From Gammaproteobacteria bacterium (GTDB lineage: Bacteria > Pseudomonadota > Gammaproteobacteria > DSM-16500), in assembly GCA_013287745.1 (NCBI GenBank), contig JABDDF010000007.1, positions 1 to 58,728 of the forward strand: a DNA stretch of 58,728 bases. The letters run 5' to 3'. A model generated the notes under the pieces. The model searched no databases. It was not told the origin of the DNA and worked only from the letters and a program-made list of their open reading frames with translations. Below, one piece after another: positions 27,874 to 36,021 of the stretch. A program made the translations under genes and the position numbers. Position 1 is the first letter of the stretch. Every line of letters begins with the position of its first letter.

Positions 27874-28626
27874 TTAGGGGGTTATAGCAAACATCCTAGT
27901 TTTTTTTAATAAATGCAGAGGCTCAAAAAATTCCAAGATCTTTGAATTAGTGATAAATGAAAGATTATAAGGATGTTCCGCATAAATCTTATTGACCTTG
28001 AATGGGGAGATAAATTCGTCGATCATACCCGCAATTCGACCTAAAAGGACAAAAGTGACATCTGGTTTTTTTTCTAATAGATAGGCTAATAATGTTTTCA
28101 TAAAAGGCCGCCATGCGCGTGCATCTTTTTGAGCTAGCTTTGTTCGAAACACCGGGGTTGCATTTAATAATAAAAAGCCATGATCTAATAGATGATGGAA
28201 AAGTTCATCGTTGGTTTGAATAAAGGAGCTTTTAGTTAAATGGGCAATATCTGTTTGAGCGCATTTGGAGGCATCAAGTACGCCCTCTGCAATCAAAAGC
28301 ATTTTGATCATATTGCGTAGCGAGGTGGCTCGATTAACTTTTTTACTTAAACCCGTGCTAGACCATAGCTCATGTACGGAGGCATCCCAAAAAGCATAGC
28401 CATTTGCTGATTCACTGCGTGGATAAGGGGATTCGCCAAATAAAACATAATTGACTTGTGGTAGTGGTAGGGAAAAAGCATTAAAAATATGGCTTGGTCC
28501 AGGCAGCCAATCTGTAGCCTTTGTTAACTCCATGACATAATCGTGGTTTAATTGCGTCAATGCTAATTGCAGGCATTCATGCCAGGATGGATGGATGTGA
28601 TCTAAGCTAAAATGCTTTGCGGACAT
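27874..28626 (-). CDS. Uracil-DNA glycosylase-fold protein lacking the catalytic Asp
   Basis: A 250-residue protein that follows the family-1 UDG layout: GESPY (64-68) where active UNG has GQDPY, LLLNATPV (152-159) matching the uracil-binding LLLNT block, FVLLGRIA (192-199) for the VFLLWG block, and AEHPYNLS (216-223) for the HPSPLS loop with His218. The catalytic water-activating Asp of GQDPY is Ser66 here, and Gln is Glu65. The Tyr that excludes thymine (Tyr68), the uracil-reading Asn (Asn155) and the His are kept. It is either an enzyme with altered chemistry or a non-catalytic DNA- or base-binding protein. Its start is only 34 bases from the divergent Trm112-like gene. Confidence 0.7.
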   Translation of the reverse strand: MSAKHFSLDHIHPSWHECLQLALTQLNHDYVMELTKATDWLPGPSHIFNAFSLPLPQVNYVLFGESPYPRSESANGYAFWDASVHELWSSTGLSKKVNRATSLRNMIKMLLIAEGVLDASKCAQTDIAHLTKSSFIQTNDELFHHLLDHGFLLLNATPVFRTKLAQKDARAWRPFMKTLLAYLLEKKPDVTFVLLGRIAGMIDEFISPFKVNKIYAEHPYNLSFITNSKILEFFEPLHLLKKTRMFAITP

Positions 28627-28660
28627 GAATCACCACCTATTTTAAAGATGAAGGATTAAT

Positions 28661-28846
28661 ATGGATAAAAGTTTACTTGAGATAATAGCCTGTCCTGTTT
28701 GTAAAGGAGAATTACTTTATGATCAAGCTAATCAGGAATTGATTTGTCGCTTTGATCAATTGGCCTATCCACTGGTTCATGATATTCCAATTATGCTTGA
28801 TGCAAGAGCGAGAAGATTGGGGAGTGATGAGGGGGATAGGTGTTAG
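28661..28846 (+). CDS. Trm112-like zinc-ribbon protein (YcaR family)
   Basis: A 61-residue protein with the Trm112/UPF0434 pattern: [17 protein letters not shown] near 5-21 (a CPxC pair) and [20 protein letters not shown] near 27-46. Bacterial members are small partners or activators of methyltransferases; in many gammaproteobacteria one lies beside lpxK and kdsB. Here it stands apart from lpxK. Only the first Cys pair plus one further Cys is visible, so zinc binding may be partial, as in YcaR itself. Confidence 0.85.
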   Translation: MDKSLLEIIACPVCKGELLYDQANQELICRFDQLAYPLVHDIPIMLDARARRLGSDEGDRC

Positions 28847-28868
28847 GACTGTCCGTTGTTGCTTTGGC

Positions 28869-28935
28869 CTGTCATTCCCGCGTGAGCTGTTACCTAAAAC
28901 CCTGGATGCCAGCTAAAAGCATGCTGGCATGACAG
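28869..28935. repeat. Degenerate palindrome of the GTCATTCCCGCG type (element F, copy 1)
   Basis: CTGTCATTCCCGCGTGAGCT at the left and GGCATGACAG at the right form an imperfect inverted repeat. The left end matches the perfect copy at 48424. The remainder of the 221-base gap to rne (28847-29067) has scattered fragments such as AACGCTTACGCAGCAACG but no gene. It lies between two convergent genes. Confidence 0.6.
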
Positions 28936-29067
28936 CGTGGCGTGAACGCTTACGCAGCAACGGATGCCTGTGAAAAATATCCCACGTAATCTGTTACTGA
29001 GCACCTATGCAGCAACGAGCCTCATGTGTATTTCACAATAGACAATAGGCTCTAATCTCGCTGACTT

Positions 29068-31410
29068 CTATTCCTCATTATTATTCTTTTTGCCGTTATA
29101 AATATCTTCACCTTCCAGCGGCTGCTTATTTTGTTGTTCACCCTGATTGCGACGACGAGAATATCGTTGTCTGCGATGCGGGTGAAACCGTGGTTTGTGC
29201 TTTCTTGGTGGTGCTGCATTATCACTAGTCTGCGAACTTCCTTCTTCTGAAGGATTGCTTTGCGCTACGACAGGTAATTGATTGACTGTCGGCGTATCAT
29301 TAACAGGCTCAGGTCTGGGTGCTGTTTCAACAATCCGCGCTTGTTCCTGAGTATGAACAGGCTCTATGTTGGATACAGGGGATACAGGCATTTGACGATG
29401 CGGTTCATGTTTTTCATGGACAGTCTGTTGATCGCGCACGGTGGTTTCTGCGGTGCTTGTATGATGTTCATGACGCTGCTTATCATCGCGTGGACGATTG
29501 TCATAATTACGATAGCTGCCTTGGTTGTTATAGGCGCTGCGTTGATGACGATCTCTATTATCTCTGCGATTACGATTATGATGACGACTCTGTCCCTTAC
29601 GACGAGAGGGCGGACGTGTTCTGTCATGCGTCCTAACGCCATATGAGCTCGTTGCTGGCGTTGAAGAAGTACTACTATGTTTCGCTTCTTCTTTTTTATC
29701 AAACAAGAAGGTCATCAGTTTTTTGATTAATCCTGGACCCTCATTTCTTCCCCTTTCCAATTGTTGAGCATGGGTGATGGGCGGCGTTACAGGCGGTGAT
29801 GGAATTTCATCTGTCACATTACTACGTATGGCAGGTTCCTGATGTTTGCCTGTCGGCGTATAGCTGCTATTAGCTGTTTCAGGTTTAACGGCAAGTTTGT
29901 AGCTAGCCAGTTTTTCATCATTATCATTGAAATCAGATAGACGTATGCGTTCAACTTCATATTGCGGTGTCAGCAGGTACATGCTTGGTACAACAATAAT
30001 GACAACGTTTTGCCGCTTTTCAATATCAATGATAGCTTGGCGTTTTTCATTGAGTAAGTAGGCTGCAATTTCTATTGGCAGTACGGCGCGAACTTGAGCC
30101 GTATTCTCTTTGAGTGCTTCTTCTTCAATAATGCGAATGATAGAAAGACCCAATGATTCAATACCGCGAATGGTTCCCTGGCCTTGACAGCGTGGACAAG
30201 TAATACGGCTGGATTCGCCTAAGCTTGGCCTTAAACGCTGCCTAGACATTTCTAATAAGCCAAATCGTGAAATTCGTCCGACCTGCACGCGAGCTCTATC
30301 AACGGATAATGCTTTCCTGAATTGTTCTTCCACTTCACGTTGGTTGCGAATAGGGGTCATGTCGATGTAGTCAATGACGATTAATCCGCCAATGTCGCGT
30401 AGGCGTAATTGTCTTGCAATTTCATTGGCAGCTTCCAGATTAGTCATCAAAGCTGTTTCTTCAATATCAACACCTTTCGTCGATTTTGCTGAGTTGATAT
30501 CAATAGAGACAAGTGCTTCAGTATGATCAATGGTAATAGAGCCGCCAGAAGGTAGGCGCACTTCACGTTGGAAAGCAGACTCAATTTGGCTTTCAATTTG
30601 AAAGCGGGTAAAGAGCGGCGTAGGATCTTTGTAGTGTTTTACACGGGCTACAAAGTCTGGTCTGATCAGTTTGAGATGATTGACGACATCTTCATAAACT
30701 TCTGCTTGATCAATTAAAATTTCATCCACATCTTTACGCAGATAATCTCGAAGCGCGCGAATGACAGCATTGCCTTCTTGATAAATTAAGTAAGGTGCAG
30801 GGCGTTCTCTGCCAGCTTGTTGAATGATGTCCCAAAGGCGCAATAGAATTTCTAAATCCCATTGTAAATCATCTTGAGAGCGGCCGCCGCCAGCAGTACG
30901 GATAATTAAACCCATGCCATCTGGCAAATGTAATGAGCTGAGTACTTCGTGTAATTCATCGCGTTCGTCACCTTCAATGCGGCGTGATACGCCACCAGCG
31001 CGCGGGTTGTTAGGCATTAAAACAAGATAGCAGCCGGGTAGGGTGATAAAGGTAGTGAGTGCTGCGCCTTTATTACCGCGTTCTTCTTTCTCGACTTGCA
31101 CAACGATTTCTTGGTCTTCTTCTAAGACTTCGTTAATGGCAGGACGGCGGCCATTGTCAACATAACTGCTTTTAAAACAAGAACGGGCAACTTCCTTCAA
31201 TGGAAGAAATCCATGTCTGCCTTCGCCATAATCAACAAAAGCGGCTTCTAAGCTGGGCTCGATACGAGTGATTTTACCCTTATAAATATTGGATTGTTTT
31301 TGTTCCCGAAAGGTTTGTTCGATAATGAGGTGATAAAGATGCTGGCCACTGGCTAGCGCAATTCGCAACTCTTCATTTTTGTGAGTTGCATTAATAAGCA
31401 TTCTATTCAT
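29068..31410 (-). CDS. rne: Ribonuclease E
   Basis: RNase E is the main endonuclease of mRNA decay and of rRNA/tRNA processing and scaffolds the degradosome at the inner membrane. From the ATG at 31410 the protein has 780 residues. An S1 domain lies at about 35-125. The catalytic Asp pair is in [13 protein letters not shown] and IDYIDMTP (E. coli Asp303/Asp346). The zinc link CPRCQGQG near 400 joins dimers. The non-catalytic tail (about 520-780) is Arg/His/Gln-rich and disordered ([15 protein letters not shown]), shorter than in E. coli (1061). A GTG at 31422 is an alternative start, but homologues begin at MNRMLINAT. Confidence 0.96.
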   Translation of the reverse strand: MNRMLINATHKNEELRIALASGQHLYHLIIEQTFREQKQSNIYKGKITRIEPSLEAAFVDYGEGRHGFLPLKEVARSCFKSSYVDNGRRPAINEVLEEDQEIVVQVEKEERGNKGAALTTFITLPGCYLVLMPNNPRAGGVSRRIEGDERDELHEVLSSLHLPDGMGLIIRTAGGGRSQDDLQWDLEILLRLWDIIQQAGRERPAPYLIYQEGNAVIRALRDYLRKDVDEILIDQAEVYEDVVNHLKLIRPDFVARVKHYKDPTPLFTRFQIESQIESAFQREVRLPSGGSITIDHTEALVSIDINSAKSTKGVDIEETALMTNLEAANEIARQLRLRDIGGLIVIDYIDMTPIRNQREVEEQFRKALSVDRARVQVGRISRFGLLEMSRQRLRPSLGESSRITCPRCQGQGTIRGIESLGLSIIRIIEEEALKENTAQVRAVLPIEIAAYLLNEKRQAIIDIEKRQNVVIIVVPSMYLLTPQYEVERIRLSDFNDNDEKLASYKLAVKPETANSSYTPTGKHQEPAIRSNVTDEIPSPPVTPPITHAQQLERGRNEGPGLIKKLMTFLFDKKEEAKHSSTSSTPATSSYGVRTHDRTRPPSRRKGQSRHHNRNRRDNRDRHQRSAYNNQGSYRNYDNRPRDDKQRHEHHTSTAETTVRDQQTVHEKHEPHRQMPVSPVSNIEPVHTQEQARIVETAPRPEPVNDTPTVNQLPVVAQSNPSEEGSSQTSDNAAPPRKHKPRFHPHRRQRYSRRRNQGEQQNKQPLEGEDIYNGKKNNNEE

Positions 31411-31896
31411 AAGATCATCCACTTTAGGTGCTTTAAGCGCTCAAATGAGTCGAATGTCTTTTTATAGCAGAGCAGAGACGGCTTGATATGATAATCACTT
31501 GTATGTTTATCGTTCCATTTTCTTTGTTCTGCGCCTAATCATAAATTAGAGTTATTTGGCGCGTCCCAAGGATTTATTTTGGAAAGCCTGATAAACCTTA
31601 CTTAGTTTGAGCGGGGTCTAGCGAATTATCAACAGACCCTATTCTACCTCAAACTTACAAAATTCTTTGCTCTTTATCGCATAGCCATGCGTCATGTACT
31701 ATAAAAACGATATTCTTGTCATGAGTGCCTATCGGCACGTTTAAAAAAATAGTAAAGTTCTACACGTTTATTCAATTGAATGGCTGTAAACGATCAGCTC
31801 CACGTGCGTCTTATCTATATAGATAAGAATATAATGAATATACCTATATACTGGTTTTATATCAATTAAAACCCTTAAAAAGTGACTGATAATTAC
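31411..31896. other. Long divergent regulatory gap between rne and rluC
   Basis: The 486 bases contain no gene I can support. On the rne side this would give a long untranslated leader, as in E. coli where the rne leader mediates autoregulation; whether the same fold exists here cannot be judged by eye. A small hairpin GTGCC-TATC-GGCAC is visible near 31725-31738. On the rluC side there is an 18-bp palindrome with an adjacent TATAAT (separate entry). Confidence 0.5.
31810..31835 (+). promoter_or_regulatory. Perfect 18-bp palindrome next to a TATAAT box
   Basis: CTTATCTATATAGATAAG (31810-31827) equals its own reverse complement. TATAAT follows at 31830-31835, reading toward rluC. No good -35 is present at the expected place, which lies at the left edge of the palindrome, so a dimeric activator or repressor may act here. 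Confidence 0.5.
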
Positions 31897-32859
31897 ATGA
31901 ATAAAGATATTAAAGGTAAATCAAAGGTTAAATTTTGCACTATTTCAGTGGATGAGGCGGAGCAAAGAATAGATAATTTTTTGCTTAATAAGTTTAAAGG
32001 AATGCCTCGCTCCCATGTTTATCGATTATTGCGAAAAGGTGAAGTTCGCGTCAATAAGAAGAGAATTTCTGCATTTTACCGACTTTTAGCGGGAGATGTC
32101 GTCAGGTTGCCACCTGTTTACCTTGAAGATAAGGCAAAGGCAGTGCCGCCCAGCCAAAGTACAATGCGCTTATTAAAAGAACAGATTTTGTATGAGGACC
32201 AGTATGTTATTATTATCAATAAACCGTCCGGTATGTCTGTGCATGTAGGTAGTACAGTAAGAATGGGGGTGATTGAGGCAATGCGCTATCTTTACCCCAA
32301 GCTTCCCCAATTGGAATTAGCACATCGCTTGGATTCTGAAACGTCGGGCTGTCTGGTGTTGGCGAAGAAAAAGCGTATTTTGCGTGAGTTGCACATGCTT
32401 TTTCGTGAAACTAAAGTAACTAAAATTTATTGGGCTTTTACCCAAGGTCAATGGACGAAATCGGAATTAAAGGTTGATTTACCTTTGCATAAAGATTACC
32501 AGGATGGCGGTAAGCATGTTGTCGATGTTCGTGAAGGCGGTAAAAAAGCATTGACGGTGTTTCATCCTCTTGAAAGTTTTGCGCAAGGATCTTTGGTCGA
32601 AGTGAGGCTTTATACGGGTAGAACACATCAAATTCGTGTGCATGCCAGTCATCAAGGACATCCTATTGCTGGCGATGATCGTTATGGAGATGTTGAATTT
32701 AATAAATGGACAGGCAAGCAAGGATTAAAAAGAATGTTTTTACATGCGCGCAGCATTGATTTTACTTTGCCTTCTGAAAATCAGCGTATTACAGTGACAG
32801 CCCCATTGGATGCTGGATTGGAAGCATTCATAAGACATCAACGTGAACTTAATAAATAA
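31897..32859 (+). CDS. rluC: 23S rRNA pseudouridine synthase RluC
   Basis: RluC converts U955, U2504 and U2580 of 23S rRNA to pseudouridine. The 320-residue protein has an N-terminal S4 RNA-binding domain (MPRSHVYRLLRKGEVRVNKKR) and the RluA-family catalytic motif AHRLDSETSG with the nucleophilic Asp. It also has TGRTHQIRVHASHQGHPIAGD. The RluC/RluD split rests on overall similarity and on its place beside rne, as in E. coli. I use the ATG at 31897; a GTG at 31882 is also in frame. No strong ribosome-binding site is seen for either. Confidence 0.93.
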   Translation: MNKDIKGKSKVKFCTISVDEAEQRIDNFLLNKFKGMPRSHVYRLLRKGEVRVNKKRISAFYRLLAGDVVRLPPVYLEDKAKAVPPSQSTMRLLKEQILYEDQYVIIINKPSGMSVHVGSTVRMGVIEAMRYLYPKLPQLELAHRLDSETSGCLVLAKKKRILRELHMLFRETKVTKIYWAFTQGQWTKSELKVDLPLHKDYQDGGKHVVDVREGGKKALTVFHPLESFAQGSLVEVRLYTGRTHQIRVHASHQGHPIAGDDRYGDVEFNKWTGKQGLKRMFLHARSIDFTLPSENQRITVTAPLDAGLEAFIRHQRELNK

Positions 32860-32869
32860 CGAGGTAGTC

Positions 32870-33655
32870 ATGACAAGCGAACCAGAACAGCTTGAGCCTA
32901 AGCAGCTAATAGAAAAAATGCCGCAGCGCGGCATTTACCTTTTACCCAATTTATTGACGACTGCTGCTTTATTCGCAGGTTTCTATTCTATTGTGGCAGC
33001 AATGAAAGGGCATTTTGAAGTGGCTGCGATTGCCATGTTAGTCGCCATGGTTGCAGATGGCCTCGATGGCCGGGTCGCTAGATTGACGAATACACAAAGT
33101 CCTTTTGGCGCGCAGTACGATAGTCTCTCAGATATGGTTGCCTTTGGTATTGCACCCGCATTAGTTCTGTATAGTTGGTCTCTCTTTGATTTAGGGAAAT
33201 TGGGTTGGTTCGCTGCCTTTCTTTATGCTGCGGCAACTGCCCTGCGTTTAGCGCGGTTTAATATTCAAGTGAGCGATAAGCAATATTTTAAGGGGCTGCC
33301 CTGTCCAGCAGCAGCAGGTTTGGTTGCAAGTATCGTATGGATGGGTGATGGCTATCACCTTAGCGGCGCATCGATTGCTATTCCGCTTGCTATCTTGACT
33401 GTTCTTGCTGCGAGCTTCATGACAAGTAGAATTCGCTATTATAGTTTCAAATCATTCGACTTTAGAGGGAAGGTACCATTCTTTACCGTGGTCATTGCTG
33501 TGGTTGTGATTGCAGCCATTGCACTTGAGCCGCCCGAAATCTTGTTTGGTTTATTCTTTTTGTATCTACTTTCAGGGCCTATTCATACTTTATGGCAGTT
33601 GCGAAAAATGCGTAAGCAGCGCTTGCAATTACATCCTCGGGTAATGAAAAAATAA
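32870..33655 (+). CDS. pssA: CDP-diacylglycerol-serine O-phosphatidyltransferase
   Basis: PssA makes phosphatidylserine, the precursor of phosphatidylethanolamine, in the inner membrane. The 261-residue protein has the CDP-alcohol phosphatidyltransferase motif DGLDGRVARLTNTQSPFGAQ continuing to YDSLSD (D-G-x2-A-R-x8-G-x3-D-x3-D). It has about eight hydrophobic segments, which is the membrane type rather than the E. coli phospholipase-D type. GAGGT lies before the ATG at 32870; an upstream in-frame start at 32843 would overlap rluC. Confidence 0.93.
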   Translation: MTSEPEQLEPKQLIEKMPQRGIYLLPNLLTTAALFAGFYSIVAAMKGHFEVAAIAMLVAMVADGLDGRVARLTNTQSPFGAQYDSLSDMVAFGIAPALVLYSWSLFDLGKLGWFAAFLYAAATALRLARFNIQVSDKQYFKGLPCPAAAGLVASIVWMGDGYHLSGASIAIPLAILTVLAASFMTSRIRYYSFKSFDFRGKVPFFTVVIAVVVIAAIALEPPEILFGLFFLYLLSGPIHTLWQLRKMRKQRLQLHPRVMKK

Positions 33656-33893
33656 AATATTCATGGATAATATCTAGCGTAATAGCGTAAAAATACTGAC
33701 ATCCCTTAATTTAATAAGTAATAATACTGTAATAAATAGTTAAATTAATCCTTCCATAAATTTTATTTTATGTTTAATATTCTACTTGTTATTTCTCAAA
33801 CGTTTAGGTAACTTATAACTTTAACTCTTTGAATATGATCCGTGACGCAATCAGTTCAAAGGAGAGACTTAAGATTTTTATAAGGAGATACGC

Positions 33894-34595
33894 ATGAAGC
33901 TTTCAGTCATTTCAAAACAAGTGTTAACAGCCGCTTTAGTATTGGCTGCCACAACCGGTTTAGCCTTAGCAAAGAATTACAAAGGCGAAAACTACAAAGG
34001 TGAAGTAGCAGAACCATGCCCACCACCAGCAATGTTATTAGGTGGTTTCTATGTCGGCGCTCAAGTGGGTTATGATAATTATCGTGTCAACGTAACTGAT
34101 CCCGATGCTCCTGCAAGTATGAAGATGAGCGTTCCTGGTTGGTTAGCTGGTCTTTACCTAGGTTATGGCCAATATTTCAATACCTGGTATCTGGGTGGCG
34201 AAATCTTTGGTAACTGGGACAATGCTAATAACACTGACTCTGTTGAAACTGCACGTCTTAAATTCCAAGCTAATGCTAATTATGGCCTCAGCTTGTTACC
34301 TGGTGTGAGAGTTAATGATACGACATTAGCTTACTTACGCTTAGGTTGGAATTGGGCGAACTTGAAAGGCAAAGAAACTGATTCAGCACCACCAGCATTT
34401 AGCAGCAGCAAAACCAACACCAGCAACGGCTTCCAATGGGGTATTGGTTTAGAAACCTTGTTAGTCGGCAATTGGAGTGTACGTGGTGAAGTTAATCACA
34501 CCGGCTTTACCTCCTTTAGCAACAAAACAAGTTCTGCTAAATTTAATCCATCCGATACGCAAGTATTGGCAGGTATTACTTATCACTTTGCTTAA
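33894..34595 (+). CDS. Outer-membrane beta-barrel protein, Opa/OmpA-like
   Basis: A 233-residue precursor with a signal peptide (LTAALVLAATTGLALA, cleavage near 26). A short Lys/Gly-rich segment with NYKGE twice follows, then a predicted eight-strand barrel: alternating aromatic strands GGFYVGAQVGYDNYRV, WLAGLYLGYGQYF, LAYLRLGWNWANL and a C-terminal strand ending VLAGITYHFA with terminal aromatic, the BAM recognition pattern. Similar barrels are annotated as opacity-family porins in Legionella. AAGGAGAT lies just upstream. A good terminator follows, so it is a single-gene unit. Transport, adhesion or structural roles are all open. Confidence 0.8.
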   Translation: MKLSVISKQVLTAALVLAATTGLALAKNYKGENYKGEVAEPCPPPAMLLGGFYVGAQVGYDNYRVNVTDPDAPASMKMSVPGWLAGLYLGYGQYFNTWYLGGEIFGNWDNANNTDSVETARLKFQANANYGLSLLPGVRVNDTTLAYLRLGWNWANLKGKETDSAPPAFSSSKTNTSNGFQWGIGLETLLVGNWSVRGEVNHTGFTSFSNKTSSAKFNPSDTQVLAGITYHFA

Positions 34596-34614
34596 TCAGT
34601 GGGTTGATAAAGAT

Positions 34615-34647
34615 AAAAAGGGCAAGTCGTCGTACTTGCCCTTTTTT
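34615..34647 (+). terminator. Rho-independent terminator of the beta-barrel gene
   Basis: A-rich lead-in, stem GGGCAAGT / ACTTGCCC around the loop CGTCGT, then TTTTTT. It lies 20 bases after the stop of the beta-barrel gene and is a textbook intrinsic terminator. Confidence 0.9.
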
Positions 34648-34653
34648 ATTGCC

Positions 34654-34687
34654 CTTCGAGACGGCACAGGCTTGCGCCGTCTCGAAG
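34654..34687. repeat. Minimal palindromic element B (solo)
   Basis: CTTCGAGACGGC (34654-34665) and GCCGTCTCGAAG (34676-34687) are perfect complements around ten bases. The same outer arms enclose larger inserts at 42500 and 53759 and appear as a half-site at 48404, so this looks like the unfilled form. Confidence 0.85.
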
Positions 34688-34764
34688 CGTATTTTCACTA
34701 CCAAATCCCCACTAACAATGATAATATTTAAACCAATTCACTTGTTTTACATGAGTTTTGCACT

Positions 34765-36021
34765 ATGCAGGCCACTTTTTATTCAAGATTGATGAATAAT
34801 CGATTACTCGCAGTCTTATTTCTGGGATTTTCTTCTGGCTTGCCCTTAGCTTTGACGAATTCAACTTTACAAGCATGGTTTACAGAAGCTCATGTGAATC
34901 TAGTCACCATTGGAGCGCTTTCTCTTTTGGGCTTGCCTTATTCATTAAAATTTCTATGGGCACCTTTGATGGATTATTTTAATTTAGGCGCATCAAGTCG
35001 ACGAATGGGTCGCCGAAAGGGATGGATTTTATTCTCACAAGCTTGTCTTGCGGTGAGCTTATTAATACTCGCTCAAATGAATCCTGCATCACAAGTGATG
35101 CAAATGGCGCTTGTCGCATTCATCATTGCATTTTTTTCAGCTTCTCAAGATGTGGCTATTGATGCCTATCGTACCGATGTATTAATACCCAAGGAACGTG
35201 GATTAGGTGCAGCTTATTTTGTATTTTCCTATCGTATTGCCTTGTTATGTGCTGGCGGATTAGCCTTGGTCTCTGCTGATTATATTGGCTGGAAACTAAC
35301 TTATGAATTAATGGCGCTATTGATACTTCTTTCTATGCTGCCAGCCCTTCAAGCGCCAAATATAATTGAAATATCGCCTGTATCAAAAAATTTTTTGGAG
35401 ACTATTAGCGCTTCAATCTCTGACTTATGGCAGCGTGACAAAATTATCGTACTCCTATTATTTATTGTTTTTTATAAAATAGGTGATGCTTTAGCTCTAT
35501 CATTAATGACAAACTTTCTTTTGCATGGCCTAGGCTTTTCACTTAAAGAAGTCGGTTTGGTATATAAAATAATTAGCTTTGTCGCCACGATTTTAGGCGC
35601 CTTAATTGGCGGTACGATATTATTAAGCTGTAATATTTATCGCGCACTCTTATTGTTTGGTTTGGCACAAGCTTTTTCAAATTTAATGTTTGTTGCTTTA
35701 GCCCTCGTTGGAAAAAATTTATATTTTATGGCGCTCGCCATGTTTGTGGAAAATTTTTGTAGCGGCCTAAGCACGGCAGCCTTTTTTGCTTTTCTCATGT
35801 CCTTATGTAATCACCGTTATACAGCGGGTCAATATGCCTTATTATCAGCGATTGCTTCCCTAGGACGAATTTTTTTAGGCCCAGTGGCAGCCCTTTTGGT
35901 TGAGCATTTCGGTTGGGTGCAATTATATGTCTGGTCCTTTGTTCTCTCTTTTCCCGGACTTTTTTTCTTACTCATTCTTAAAGACAGGGTGCTAAATTAT
36001 GTTCCTGCTACCACAAATTAA
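34765..36021 (+). CDS. ampG: AmpG-like muropeptide MFS permease
   Basis: AmpG imports GlcNAc-anhydroMurNAc peptides for peptidoglycan recycling. The 418-residue protein has 12 predicted spans and the family's N-terminal block: FLGFSSGLPLALTNSTLQAW near 17-36, then LGLPYSLKFLWAPLMDYF near 54-71 and FSASQDVAIDAYRTDVL near 130-146. It is shorter than E. coli AmpG (491) but typical of the 12-span form. The last 23 bases overlap the first possible start of the mechanosensitive-channel gene. NagZ, the next enzyme in recycling, is encoded at 57047. Confidence 0.85.
   Translation: MQATFYSRLMNNRLLAVLFLGFSSGLPLALTNSTLQAWFTEAHVNLVTIGALSLLGLPYSLKFLWAPLMDYFNLGASSRRMGRRKGWILFSQACLAVSLLILAQMNPASQVMQMALVAFIIAFFSASQDVAIDAYRTDVLIPKERGLGAAYFVFSYRIALLCAGGLALVSADYIGWKLTYELMALLILLSMLPALQAPNIIEISPVSKNFLETISASISDLWQRDKIIVLLLFIVFYKIGDALALSLMTNFLLHGLGFSLKEVGLVYKIISFVATILGALIGGTILLSCNIYRALLLFGLAQAFSNLMFVALALVGKNLYFMALAMFVENFCSGLSTAAFFAFLMSLCNHRYTAGQYALLSAIASLGRIFLGPVAALLVEHFGWVQLYVWSFVLSFPGLFFLLILKDRVLNYVPATTN

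Noticed and set aside
29278-29646. Frames of over 100 codons opposite the rne tail
   Set aside because: They mirror the Arg/His-rich disordered tail of RNase E, which creates long antisense frames by codon bias.
33656-33893. Promoter for the beta-barrel gene (TTGTTA ... TATAAC)
   Set aside because: The spacing between hexamers is about 22 bases, too long for a confident sigma-70 call; the 238-base gap is simply AT-rich by eye.
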